DNA of 64,000 bases, from positions 186,001 through 250,000 of the forward strand of contig CAKZSI010000008.1 of NCBI GenBank assembly GCA_937918935.1. Direction: 5' to 3'. This document shows, in pieces, positions 25,610 through 33,957 of the stretch; the first letter of the stretch is position 1; every line of letters starts with the position of its first letter. This DNA comes from an uncultured Chloroflexales bacterium. GTDB lineage: Bacteria > Chloroflexota > Chloroflexia > Chloroflexales > Chloroflexaceae. Under the pieces are notes generated by a model, which saw only the letters and a list, made by a program, of their open reading frames with translations, made no database searches and was not told where the DNA came from. Position numbers and translations under genes: made by a program.

Positions 25610-25836
25610 CGCGCCACCTCGCTTTCTCCAGGGCATAGGTAAGACCTGAACATTTCAGCCTGACCGTTGGTTTACCGTGCCTCATAACTGCTCCGTAGAG
25701 AGGAATCACCACCCCCCGCTTCGCGCGCCCGTAGCCCTCAGTGTACAACGCGCCGCGTTATCCGGGCGGATCCAAACCGCTACCCTGGCGAACGGTTCGA
25801 TCACCGGGAGGAGTTCGAGGGCAGTGGGAAAACCAT

Positions 25837-25855
25837 GGGAGGGCATAACCCTCCC
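25837..25855. repeat. Family B hairpin
   Basis: GGGAGGG, loop CATAA, CCCTCCC, in the 367-base gap between the DJ-1 gene and the subtilase relic. Confidence 0.55.
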
Positions 25856-25883
25856 AGAACCTCCCGTCAGACAGGGGCGTCTG

Positions 25884-25932
25884 CTCCTCACGCTCCCCCG
25901 CCGCGCTGCGCTCAGCGGGAGAGGGTGAGGAG
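25884..25932. repeat. Long GC-rich hairpin
   Basis: CTCCTCAC (25884-25891) pairs exactly with GTGAGGAG (25925-25932). CTCCCCCGC and GCGGGAGAG inside form an imperfect inner stem. It lies 45 bases before the damaged start of the subtilase. Confidence 0.55.
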
Positions 25933-25976
25933 CACAACCCCTCGTTATTCACACCAATCACACAAGGAGCTGCCTC

Positions 25977-27040
25977 ATAACCACGACCGAGTTTCCGACC
26001 GAGATCCAGCCCGTCGAGCCGCCCGCGGTGGAGTTGGACAGCCCGCAGGTGCCGTTTCTGGTCGAGGTGGACGAGTTCGTGCGCGCCAGCCGGGCGCGGC
26101 AGCGCTTCCAGGTCAGCGGCAAGGGACTGTGCGGCGCCGTGCTGGACACAGGGTGAACACCCAGCACGTTGACTTCGCCGGGCGCATCGTGGCGATGCGC
26201 AACTTCACGCCCGACCACAACGGCGACCCGAACAACGTGACCGACGGCAACGATCACGGCGCCAACGTCGCCGGCATCGTGCTGGCCGGCGGCGACCACA
26301 TCGGCATAGCCCCCGAAGCCGGCGTCGCGCCGCTGAAGGTGCTGCGCAACAATGGTGGTAGCAGCTTCGCCCGGGTTGATCAGGCTCTCGACAGGGTGTT
26401 GCAGCACCACGCCGCCCACAAGATCAGCGCCGTGTGCATGCCGCTGGGCGACGGGGGCAACTACGTCAGCGATGCGCCCTTCGCCAACGACCCCCTGGCG
26501 CAGAAGATCATCGCCCTGCGCCAGGCCCTCGTGGCCGTGGTTGTCGCCGCGGGCAACGACTACTTCCGCCACGAGAGCCGGCAGGGCATGGGCTACCCGG
26601 CGATCATCCGCCAGACGATCAGCGTCGGCGCGGTGTACGACGCGGAGTCCGGGGCCTTCAGCTACGGCAGCGGGGCCAGAGCCTTCTCGACGCGCGCCGG
26701 CCAGATCACCCCCTTCTCGCAGCGCCTGCACCAGAGCGTCAACCGCTACACGCGCACCGAGATCTTCGCCCCGGGCGCGCCGGTCACCTCCTCGGGCATC
26801 AACGGCCCCTACGGCGAGTCGATCCAGCACGGCACGAGCCAGGCCACCCCGGTAACAGTGGGGGTCATCCTGCTGCTGCAGGAGTTCTACCAGCGCTACG
26901 CGGGCGAACTGCCGACGATTGACCAGGTGACCACCTGGCTGCGCCGCGGCGGGGCACCCATCCGCGATGGCGACGACGAGGACGACAATGTGCAGCACAC
27001 CAACCTGACCTTCCTGCGCCTGGGCGCGCTGACGATATGA
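25977..27040 (+). pseudogene. Subtilisin-like (S8) serine peptidase, frameshifted and lacking a normal start
   Basis: AAGGAG at 25964-25969 stands seven bases before ATA ACC ACG ACC GAG, where ATG would be expected. That frame gives a 59-codon N terminus ending GLCGAVLDTG and then TGA at 26154. The frame starting at 26153 continues exactly where the first stops: VNTQHVDFAGRI, DGNDHGANVAGIVLAGG (catalytic His), VVAAGNDYF (oxyanion Asn) and QHGTSQATPVTVG (catalytic Ser). One missing base after ACAGGG restores a continuous protein of about 355 residues, with the catalytic Asp (VLDTG) on the break. No signal peptide is seen, so the ancestor was probably intracellular. Two independent lesions favour decay, but sequencing error is possible. 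Confidence 0.85.
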
Positions 27041-27041
27041 A

Positions 27042-27068
27042 GAATGGGGAAACCTGGTTTCCCCATTC
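27042..27068. repeat. Family A palindrome between convergent genes
   Basis: GAATGGGG and CCCCATTC arms extend the AAACCTGGTTT core to a 27-base palindrome, two bases after the subtilase relic stop. It is a likely bidirectional 3'-end structure. Confidence 0.65.
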
Positions 27069-27103
27069 CCCTGCCCGTGTGAGGCCCCGGCGTGTTGTCG
27101 TAG

Positions 27104-28396
27104 CTACCGTCGTTTGAGATTCAAGCTCTTCGGCAGATACACCAGGATGAACTCGTTATCATCGGGGGCCAGGCCTGGCCGCCGGCCCGCGCTGAAGGGG
27201 TAGTTGTTGTCATTGAGCACCAGCAGCGTGCGGCTATCCACCGGGTAGACGGCCTCAATCGTGACGAAGGGGAACTTGAAGATCGGGCCAAAGCCGAAGG
27301 CACCCTCCTCGGCACGGGTGATCTTGTTCCGGTCAGTAATCTGTAGCAGATCTACCAGCAGTTCCTTCTGCAGCAGGCCGCCCTCGCTCACCCGGTCGAG
27401 GCTCACCAGGTAGATGCGCTTGAAGCGCGCCTGGGGACCTTCCTCGCTGTCACGCTCGATGACCACGAACTCGCGGTCATTTATCGCCGTCATGTCGCCG
27501 ATGGCATGGTTGGGGGCCTCCATCGGGTAGAACCAGATCTGCTCGGTGTACCGCTTCGTCGCCAGGTCAAACTCGCGGATGAGCAGACGGTTACGCACCG
27601 GGTCGTCGAAGAGCGGCCCTTCGAGCAGCGGGTAGAGGAACGTACCGCTGGTGTTGAGAGCCATGCCCTCGAAGCCGCGGCTGGTGGGCAGATTGGCGGC
27701 GGCGCGCCGCGCTTCAGGGGTGGGCAGGGCCACGAAGTCGGGGTGTTCGGGGGACTTCACCACATCAAGCCCGCGGGCGAAGGGGCGCAGCGCGGGGGGC
27801 ACGGGCGTAGCGTAGGGCGGCTCCAGCAGGCGGCCCCGGGCATCGAGGTGCAGCAGGAAGGGACCAAACTCATCGCCGACCCAGAACGTGCCATCGGGCG
27901 TCTGGCAGAACGACTCGGGGTCAACATCTGTACCGGTGAGCACCCGGTCGCCATCGGCGTTGACAATAGGGAAGGGCGCGAGGCGGTTGGGATCGCTCAT
28001 CTCGGTGTAGCCGACAACGCTAACGTTGCCGCGACTGAAATCAGACTTAAGTTCGTACCAGCGCAGTCGGTAATCAGGGCTGTTGCCCCTGGCGCCAAAA
28101 CCGTTATCGGAGAGTCCGAGCCAGTTGCCGTTCCAGAGGGGTAGCACGGCGCTGAAGCCCTGCACTGGCTGCCGGGCAAAGGGCGGGCGTCGGCCATTCG
28201 CCGGTCCGATGGCAAAGCCCGAGGGCGGGCCGGCGGCGAAGGTGTCGGCGGGCAGCATGGCCCAGCCGCGCAACTCCACATAGGGGGCCGTCTGCGCCTG
28301 AGCGATGGGGGCGGCAGCGGGCAGGGCCGCCAGCGCCAGAAGAACCAGGACCACGGGCAGCAGCCACCGGCAATGGAACGCGATCCGCTGAAGCAT
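27104..28396 (-). CDS. Esterase-like activity of phytase family protein, secreted
   Basis: A 430-residue protein from the ATG at 28396 (GGAGG upstream). A cleavable signal peptide (LLPVVLVLLALAALPAAAPI, then AQA) precedes a phytase-like beta-propeller domain (PF13449 type): LPLWNGNWLGLSDNGFGARG, TDVDPESFCQTPDGTFWVGDEFGPFLLHLD, RGFEGMALNTSG, and the C-terminal TLLVLNDNNYPFS. Members are periplasmic or extracellular metal-dependent phosphoesterase-like proteins of uncertain substrate. It is convergent with the subtilase relic. Confidence 0.85.
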   Translation of the reverse strand: MLQRIAFHCRWLLPVVLVLLALAALPAAAPIAQAQTAPYVELRGWAMLPADTFAAGPPSGFAIGPANGRRPPFARQPVQGFSAVLPLWNGNWLGLSDNGFGARGNSPDYRLRWYELKSDFSRGNVSVVGYTEMSDPNRLAPFPIVNADGDRVLTGTDVDPESFCQTPDGTFWVGDEFGPFLLHLDARGRLLEPPYATPVPPALRPFARGLDVVKSPEHPDFVALPTPEARRAAANLPTSRGFEGMALNTSGTFLYPLLEGPLFDDPVRNRLLIREFDLATKRYTEQIWFYPMEAPNHAIGDMTAINDREFVVIERDSEEGPQARFKRIYLVSLDRVSEGGLLQKELLVDLLQITDRNKITRAEEGAFGFGPIFKFPFVTIEAVYPVDSRTLLVLNDNNYPFSAGRRPGLAPDDNEFILVYLPKSLNLKRR

Positions 28397-28534
28397 ACCT
28401 GGCCTCCTGTTGCACGGCAGGGCGAGCCGCCAGCGCATCGTGGCGCTGCCGCGTCCTCAACGTGGAGAAACACCTCGTTGCCCCCTGGCAAACACACGGC
28501 CCGGCCCCGTCGCATGGTCCTCTGCACGATTGGT

Positions 28535-28644
28535 ACAAAGGCTATAGTACTACCAGAAGGTTATATTTTAGTAAATTAAGGTTAAAATGTAGATTAAACT
28601 ACACATTACAATATCATTGACTTGCTGCCGGGCGGTGTTATACT
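28535..28644 (+). promoter_or_regulatory. AT-rich island with sigma-70-type promoter
   Basis: About 85 bases of AT-rich sequence (28535-28620) stand out from the surroundings and contain TGTAG-ATTAAA-CTACA, a small palindrome. Its edge carries TTGACT (28617-28622), 16 bases, TATACT (28639-28644), pointing at the hydrolase relic at 28959. The 562-base gap 28397-28958 holds this, a family A palindrome and nothing gene-like. Confidence 0.55.
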
Positions 28645-28696
28645 GAGGCCATTGAGGTAAGGATTCTGGCAGCCTTCTCGCCGATTATATAGCTGC

Positions 28697-28715
28697 GGGG
28701 AAATCAGGTTTCCCC
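28697..28715. repeat. Family A palindrome
   Basis: GGGGAAATCAGGTTTCCCC, one mismatch, between the promoter at 28617-28644 and the hydrolase relic. Confidence 0.55.
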
Positions 28716-28958
28716 ACATCCCTTTTCTCCTCTGGAAACAGGCTGTAGGCGCAACCCGGCGGATTGCGTCCACGTGGGAAACCCCGTTCCCTCAGCCTTC
28801 GGCCCGCCCCAACCATAGCGCTTCCCCGACCTCCAGGCGCTGTGTGACGGCCAGGGCTGTCGCCAGATTTCCTCAGCCCGCCGCAACGATTGCGCTTCCC
28901 CGACGGCGCGACACGATCTTGCGTGTTGCATTGTCGATGCGTTGGAAGGAGGTAGCGT

Positions 28959-29491
28959 ATGCGTTCGCGATGGTTGTTGTTGGTTACCCTCGTAGTCATC
29001 CTGATCGCCGGCGTCGGCGGCATCAGCCCCACCCGGGCGGCGCCGGCCTCGACTACCCCCCCTTCCGGGCCGACCCGGCGGCGCTGGCCACTATTCGAAC
29101 AGATTATGAGACCAGCGGCAAGCCACGCGTCCCTATCGTCATGCCCCACACCACCCAGGACGAGGTGGTGCGCTTTGAGCAGAGCCTGCGCTACTGGCTG
29201 AAGGCCCGTCCCGAAGGCGCCGGGCGGGTGACGGTGATCCCCATCCCTCGCTTCGGCCACTGCAACTTCACCCCCGCCGAGATCGTGCTGAGCTTTGCCC
29301 TGCTGGTGCGGCAGGCCACCGGCGCCCTGCCGGCCAGCCTGGCGTCTGAGGTGGCGGAACTGGATGCCGCGTCACTCGACACCGACCTGACCCCCTACCT
29401 GGAGGCCCTGCGCGCCGTCGAGGCCGAAGACGCCGCGCAACAGTCCCGGGCGAGTTGGAACCGGGTCTACCTGCCGGTGATCATCCGGTGA
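28959..29491 (+). pseudogene. Secreted alpha/beta-hydrolase C-terminal remnant, frameshifted
   Basis: GAAGGAGG precedes ATG 28959, which opens a clear signal peptide (MRSRWLLLVTLVVILIAGVG, then SPTRAAPAS). This frame soon becomes nonsense. A second frame takes over at a run of seven C (29056-29062) with PPFRADPAALATIRTDYETS, IVMPHTTQDEVVRFEQSLRY and RFGHCNFTPAEIVLSFALL, the last resembling the catalytic-His region of alpha/beta hydrolases. Adding one C to the run joins the two parts into 178 residues. No nucleophile elbow remains, so the core of the enzyme has been deleted. It ends VYLPVIIR, a C-terminal motif that looks like a sorting or assembly tail (inference). Confidence 0.7.
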
Positions 29492-29700
29492 TAAGTGCAC
29501 CGGGAGGAGCGTCTCATAGGGACGCCCCTCCCAACCACTTGCGCCAAAGAAGGACGTCGGGGCAAAAACAACGGGGGCGCGCAAGCTGAGGCGACGCTGG
29601 CGCAGATCCTGGCGTTGGAGGGGGCGAGGCGCGATTGCAACCCGGGCGCGACACTCGCCCTCAGAATGGAGTCGTAACAGCGTCGTAATAGACAACCAGG

Positions 29701-29731
29701 GGGCGTGGGGAGACCTGGTTTCCCCACGCCC
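29701..29731. repeat. Extended family A palindrome
   Basis: GGGCGTGGGG and CCCCACGCCC arms around AGACCTGGTTT. It lies in the 316-base gap between the hydrolase relic and the lyase gene, where nothing gene-like is seen. Confidence 0.6.
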
Positions 29732-29781
29732 CCGCTTGATCAGGAGAGCGACCACAGCCCCGATGCCGGTTGGAGGGGTCC

Positions 29782-29800
29782 GAGGAAACCGGGTTTCCCC
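29782..29800. repeat. Family A palindrome after the lyase gene
   Basis: GAGGAAACCGGGTTTCCCC, eight bases beyond the lyase stop on the minus strand. Confidence 0.55.
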
Positions 29801-29807
29801 ACCGCTT

Positions 29808-31226
29808 CTACCCTGCGGCAGCGATCCCCTGAATGCCGCCCTCGGTCATCTTGCGCGCGTCAATCAGCCGGTCCACCTCCTCGGGGCTGAGCAGGCCCTT
29901 ATCGACGACCACCTCTTTGATCGTCTTGCCCGTGGCCATGGCCTCCTTGGCCACCGCCGCGCCGTTCAGATAGCCGATCACCGGATTGAGCGCCGTCACC
30001 AGAATGGCGTTCTTGGCCAGCCAGCCCTCGGCCTTCTCCCGATTGGCGGTTACGCCCACCACGCACTTCGTCGTAAAGGCGTTGATCGCCCCGATCAGCA
30101 CGTGCATCATCTCGAAGAGATTGTGGGCGATGATGGGCATCATCACGTTCAGCTCCAGTTGCCCTGCCTGCGCCGCCAGGCTTACCGTGAGGTCGTTGCC
30201 CTGCACGTGGAAGCAGGCCATGTTCAGCATCTCGGCCAGCACCGGGTTGACCTTGCCGGGCATAATGCTCGACCCGGGCTGCACCGCCGGCAGGCGGATC
30301 TCGTCCAGACCTGTGGCGGGACCGGAGGAGAGCAAGCGGAAGTCATTGGCGATCCGCGTCAGGGTGATGCAGAGGATCCGCAGCGCCGCCGAGAAGTCGG
30401 CCGGGTCGGCCATGCTCTGCATGCTCTCGAACAGATTGCCCGAACTCCGCAGGCTCTGCCCGGTCAACGCGCTGAGCTTCTCGACCATGCGCTGGTGGTA
30501 CTCGGGATGGGCATTCAGGCCCGTGCCGGTAGCCGTGCCACCGATCCCCAGCCGGCGCAAACGCTCGGCGGCGGTAGCGATACGCTCGCGGTCGTTACGC
30601 ACCGCCAGGGCGTAGGCCCCGAACTCCTGCCCCAGGCGCACCGGTACCGCATCTTGCAGGTGCGTGCGCCCCGACTTCACCACATCATCAAACTCCTGGG
30701 CTTTGGCCTCCAGGGCATCGGCCAGACCGTCAATCGCCGCCAGCAGTTCATTGATCCGCCAGAGACACCCCAGCCGGATGGCGGTGGGAATGGTGTCATT
30801 GGTGGACTGGGCCATGTTCACGTGATCGTTGGGGCTAACCGGCTTGTTCGGGTCGTCGAGGGCGAAGCCGAGGATCTGGTTGGCGCGATTGGCGATGACC
30901 TCGTTCAGGTTCATATTGTGCGAGGTGCCTGCGCCGGCCTGGAAAGGATCGACCACGAACTGATCGGCGTGCTTACCCGCGAGCACCTCATCGGCAGCCT
31001 GGATGATCGCGTCGGCCAGGCGCGCCTCGAGCAGACCCAGGTCGCGGTTCACCTCTGCCGCGGCCCGCTTGACCATCGCCTGCGCCCACACAAACGCCGG
31101 GTAGGGCTTCATGCCTGAGACGGGGAAGTTAAGCACGGCGCGCTGCGTCTGCGCGCCGTAGAGGGCATTGGCCGGCACCTGCATCTCGCCGAGCGAGTCT
31201 TTCTCGATCCGGAAGCTCTCGGTCAT
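29808..31226 (-). CDS. Fumarase/aspartase superfamily lyase
   Basis: A 472-residue protein from the ATG at 31226 (AAAGGAG upstream). An extended -10-like TGTGCTACAAT lies about 62 bases before it. The superfamily signature GSSIMPGKVNPV is intact, with KSGRTHLQDAVP, GTGTGLNAHPEY and MAQSTNDTIPTA. RTHLQD with the histidine is fumarase-like, whereas GKVNPVLAEMLNMACFHVQG, FRLLSSGPATGL and AAQAGQLELNVM are closer to aspartate ammonia-lyase. It therefore catalyses reversible addition of water or ammonia to fumarate; I cannot decide which. A class II fumarase would fit the TCA cycle or the 3-hydroxypropionate bicycle of phototrophic relatives. Confidence 0.9.
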   Translation of the reverse strand: MTESFRIEKDSLGEMQVPANALYGAQTQRAVLNFPVSGMKPYPAFVWAQAMVKRAAAEVNRDLGLLEARLADAIIQAADEVLAGKHADQFVVDPFQAGAGTSHNMNLNEVIANRANQILGFALDDPNKPVSPNDHVNMAQSTNDTIPTAIRLGCLWRINELLAAIDGLADALEAKAQEFDDVVKSGRTHLQDAVPVRLGQEFGAYALAVRNDRERIATAAERLRRLGIGGTATGTGLNAHPEYHQRMVEKLSALTGQSLRSSGNLFESMQSMADPADFSAALRILCITLTRIANDFRLLSSGPATGLDEIRLPAVQPGSSIMPGKVNPVLAEMLNMACFHVQGNDLTVSLAAQAGQLELNVMMPIIAHNLFEMMHVLIGAINAFTTKCVVGVTANREKAEGWLAKNAILVTALNPVIGYLNGAAVAKEAMATGKTIKEVVVDKGLLSPEEVDRLIDARKMTEGGIQGIAAAG

Positions 31227-31616
31227 GGCCAGGACTCCTTTGTCGGCAGCCGCGCGGCGGCGGCAATTTGTGCTTCTAACGGCAGAGATTGTAGCACAGC
31301 CTGTCGCCACCGTCGTCGCTACGGGGCGATACGCACGCGCCCCGCCCTCCCGGTGGGCAAGGGTACGGGGCGACCCGCTTGCCCCACTGGTTTCATGCCC
31401 GCAGGCAGGGGCATGCCGAAATCCGGTTGCCCAATCTCGCCGGGATGAACAGGGCGCCAGAGGAGGGTGAGGATCACAAACCCCTTCCTCTAGGAGCTTC
31501 AGTAGGCTAGAATGGAAGTGGTCTGAATGTAAGGCCCGAAACCCTGGCTGCACCAATGCTTCGGCCCAACAACTCGGCAAAGAAACTCGGACGCAGTACT
31601 AGCTATCGAGGACTGT

Positions 31617-32876
31617 ATGCCCTTTTTGTACCGCGCCATCGGGCTGGGCTTTCTCGCCTGCTGTCTCCTCGCTCTGGCACTCAAGTTGTTCATTCCCTTG
31701 CCCGCGCCGCTTGGCTATGCCCCGGTTGACCTGGGCCTCGGCCCGCGGGTCGCCCCGGTCGAAGTGGTCATCTGGTATAGCACGGAAAAGCAGGCCTGGC
31801 TGGAGGAGGCCGCGCGTCGCTTTGAGGCCCGCGGCCAAACCGTCGGCGTCCGGCCCATTACCCTCCGTCTGGTGGGTCTGGGTTCGCGCGACATCGCCGA
31901 GCGAGTGGCCCGGCAGGACTGGAGCGTCGCCCCGCGCCCTGTAGTGGTCAGCCCCGCCAGCAGCCTCTGGACCGACACCCTCGCCAGCGAGTGGGCCGCC
32001 CGCAAGCGTAGCCAGATCATCGCCGGCGAGGCGAAGCCCCTGGTGCTGACCCCGCTGGTCGCCGTGGTCTGGGAGCAACGCGCCCGCCTGCTCTGGCCCG
32101 ACAGCGCCACCGCTTTCTGGAACGACCTGCACGACGCCATCGCCGACGAGCGGGGCTGGAGCGCCGTGGCCGAGGCCCGCGGCTTTGGCCCCGATACGCC
32201 CGAAGGCAAAGAGGCGCAACGCTGGGGGCCGGTGAAGCTCGGCCATACCTCGCCGCTCACCTCGAACAGTGGCACGCAGACCCTCGTGCTTATGGCCTAT
32301 GCCTTTCACAACAAAACCGCCGGCCTGACCGTTGCCGACGTCGAAGATCCGGCCTTCCTGAAGTGGCTTGAGGAGATGGAGGTCGGAGTCTACGATCTCG
32401 GCTCAAGCACCGGCACGCTCATGCAACAAATCGTGCAACGCGGGCCGGGTAGCTATGACATTGTCATCGTCTACGAAAACCTGGCCATCGAGTACATGGC
32501 CACCGGCGAGCAACGCTGGAACCAGCCCCTGCGCGTCTACTACCCCCCGGCGACGATGTTCAGCGATCATCCCTATGCCATTCTCGACGAACCCCTGACG
32601 AGCCGCGAGGAGCGCGAAGCCGCCCTGCGCTTCCGCGACTTTTTGCTCCAGCGCCCGCAGCAGGAACTGGCCATGCAAGCCGGCTTTCGCCCCATCGATC
32701 CGGATGTTGTCATGAGCGGCGCCGATCCTGCGAACCCCTTCGTTCGCTACGCCAGCCGCGGCGTCAGCCTCGACATCGCCGCTCAGGTCGAGTCCCCCCC
32801 GGCTGAGGTGCTGGCTGCCCTGCTCAATGCCTGGGACCGGCGCATCCGCCCCCTGAAGCCGGCTCCGACGTCGTAA
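31617..32876 (+). CDS. Membrane-anchored extracellular solute-binding-like protein
   Basis: A 419-residue protein. One N-terminal hydrophobic helix (AIGLGFLACCLLALALKLFI) acts as signal anchor, with no lipobox. The rest resembles a type II periplasmic binding protein: VEVVIWYSTEKQAWLEEAAR, a mid-protein TSPLTSNSGTQTLVL, GSYDIVIVYENLA and AILDEP, with a C-terminal tail. No ABC or TRAP permease is encoded nearby, so a transport role is unsupported. A sensory or assembly function with the next gene is possible. The gap to that gene holds a family B hairpin. Confidence 0.7.
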   Translation: MPFLYRAIGLGFLACCLLALALKLFIPLPAPLGYAPVDLGLGPRVAPVEVVIWYSTEKQAWLEEAARRFEARGQTVGVRPITLRLVGLGSRDIAERVARQDWSVAPRPVVVSPASSLWTDTLASEWAARKRSQIIAGEAKPLVLTPLVAVVWEQRARLLWPDSATAFWNDLHDAIADERGWSAVAEARGFGPDTPEGKEAQRWGPVKLGHTSPLTSNSGTQTLVLMAYAFHNKTAGLTVADVEDPAFLKWLEEMEVGVYDLGSSTGTLMQQIVQRGPGSYDIVIVYENLAIEYMATGEQRWNQPLRVYYPPATMFSDHPYAILDEPLTSREEREAALRFRDFLLQRPQQELAMQAGFRPIDPDVVMSGADPANPFVRYASRGVSLDIAAQVESPPAEVLAALLNAWDRRIRPLKPAPTS

Positions 32877-32898
32877 GGGAGACAGCGGCAGGGGGCGT

Positions 32899-32917
32899 GG
32901 GAGGGCTGCACCCTCCC
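32899..32917. repeat. Family B hairpin
   Basis: GGGAGGG, loop CTGCA, CCCTCCC, between the binding-like protein gene and the coiled-coil protein gene. Confidence 0.6.
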
Positions 32918-32964
32918 CCGCAAAAAACTCACAACCAGTTTGTCACCCCGGAAGAGAAACGCCA

Positions 32965-33702
32965 ATGCGCAACGCTTACGCCTACACCGCCCGGCAACCC
33001 CTCGCACTGATGGTGCTGCTCGCCGCCATCCCCAGCGGCCTGCTGCTCTACTGGTGGCTCCTGCCCCTCGGCCTGCTGGCCTACGGCGCCATGGTCCTCA
33101 TCGGCGGGCGCAGCCCTGTGGTGATCACCGCCAGCCAGCGGCCCACGCGGCCCCGTCTGAACAGCACCACCTTCCGCGCCCAGCTCAACGCCATCGAACG
33201 CTCACAGCGCGAGATCGAGCGCGCGGTGGCGCAGGCCAGCCCCCCCCTGGCCGGCCTGCTCGCCCGCATCACTGCCCAGACCCGCGACCTCGTCGAGCAG
33301 GCTTATGCCCTCGCCGACCGGGGGCAGGTGATCGAAGCCTACCTGGCGCAAATCAAGCCCGAAGCGATCCAGGACCGTATCACCAGAATCAACTGGCAGA
33401 TCTCCAGCGCCAGCGATGCCTTCACCCGCCAGCAACTTGAAGAAACCCGCGCCGCGCTCCTGGAAAAGCAACGCAACGCCAGCGACCTGACGACCTACAT
33501 CGGGCGCATCAAGGCCCAGCTCGAACACATCCACGCCAGTCTCGACAACGTGCTTGCCGAAACGGTGCGCCTGCGCACCGCCGATATGGTGAGCGCCAGC
33601 CCTGTCACCAACGAGGTCGCCCAGCGCCTGACCGACCTCAAGAGCGATATGGACATCTTCCAGCGCGTCCTCGATACTGCCATGGCCAGCGCTAACCCCT
33701 GA
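32965..33702 (+). CDS. Membrane-anchored coiled-coil protein, function unknown
   Basis: A 245-residue protein with two adjacent hydrophobic helices at about residues 10-47 (LALMVLLAAIPSGLLLYWWL, LLAYGAMVLIGG). A long helical, heptad-rich cytoplasmic part (about 70-240) follows: AQLNAIERSQREIERAV, ETRAALLEKQRNASDL and QRLTDLKSDMDIFQRVLDTA. I recognise no family. It follows the solute-binding-like gene by 88 bases on the same strand, so joint function at the membrane is plausible. Confidence 0.7.
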   Translation: MRNAYAYTARQPLALMVLLAAIPSGLLLYWWLLPLGLLAYGAMVLIGGRSPVVITASQRPTRPRLNSTTFRAQLNAIERSQREIERAVAQASPPLAGLLARITAQTRDLVEQAYALADRGQVIEAYLAQIKPEAIQDRITRINWQISSASDAFTRQQLEETRAALLEKQRNASDLTTYIGRIKAQLEHIHASLDNVLAETVRLRTADMVSASPVTNEVAQRLTDLKSDMDIFQRVLDTAMASANP

Positions 33703-33733
33703 TTGTGGATACATCCCGCACACGAACACGTGT

Positions 33734-33752
33734 GGGAGGGCGACGCCCTCCC
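33734..33752. repeat. Family B hairpin
   Basis: GGGAGGGC, loop GAC, GCCCTCCC, with CGTGT/CACG extending the stem outside; after the coiled-coil gene. Confidence 0.6.
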
Positions 33753-33794
33753 ACGCAACTTCTCTACAGACGCGCTGCCCCCACAGGGGAGGGG

Positions 33795-33817
33795 CCGGGA
33801 AGGCAAAGCCCTCCCGG
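33795..33817. terminator. 10-bp imperfect hairpin between convergent genes
   Basis: CCGGGAAGGC, loop AAA, GCCCTCCCGG, one mismatch. With 33734-33752 it lies between the convergent coiled-coil and membrane protein genes. Confidence 0.5.
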
Positions 33818-33957
33818 GAAATAATGTTCACCCCGATTGTTCATGGTGAAACCGCATGAAGAATTCACGTTAATACCATTCCCTGTTGAACAGACCGTCT
33901 ACGCATCATCGCCAGAACGCTTCGGAGCCATATACCCCAATCCAAAATAGTATAGCC

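Noticed and set aside
31617-32876. Complete ABC importer
   Set aside because: Only a binding-protein-like component exists; no permease or ATPase lies within several kilobases.
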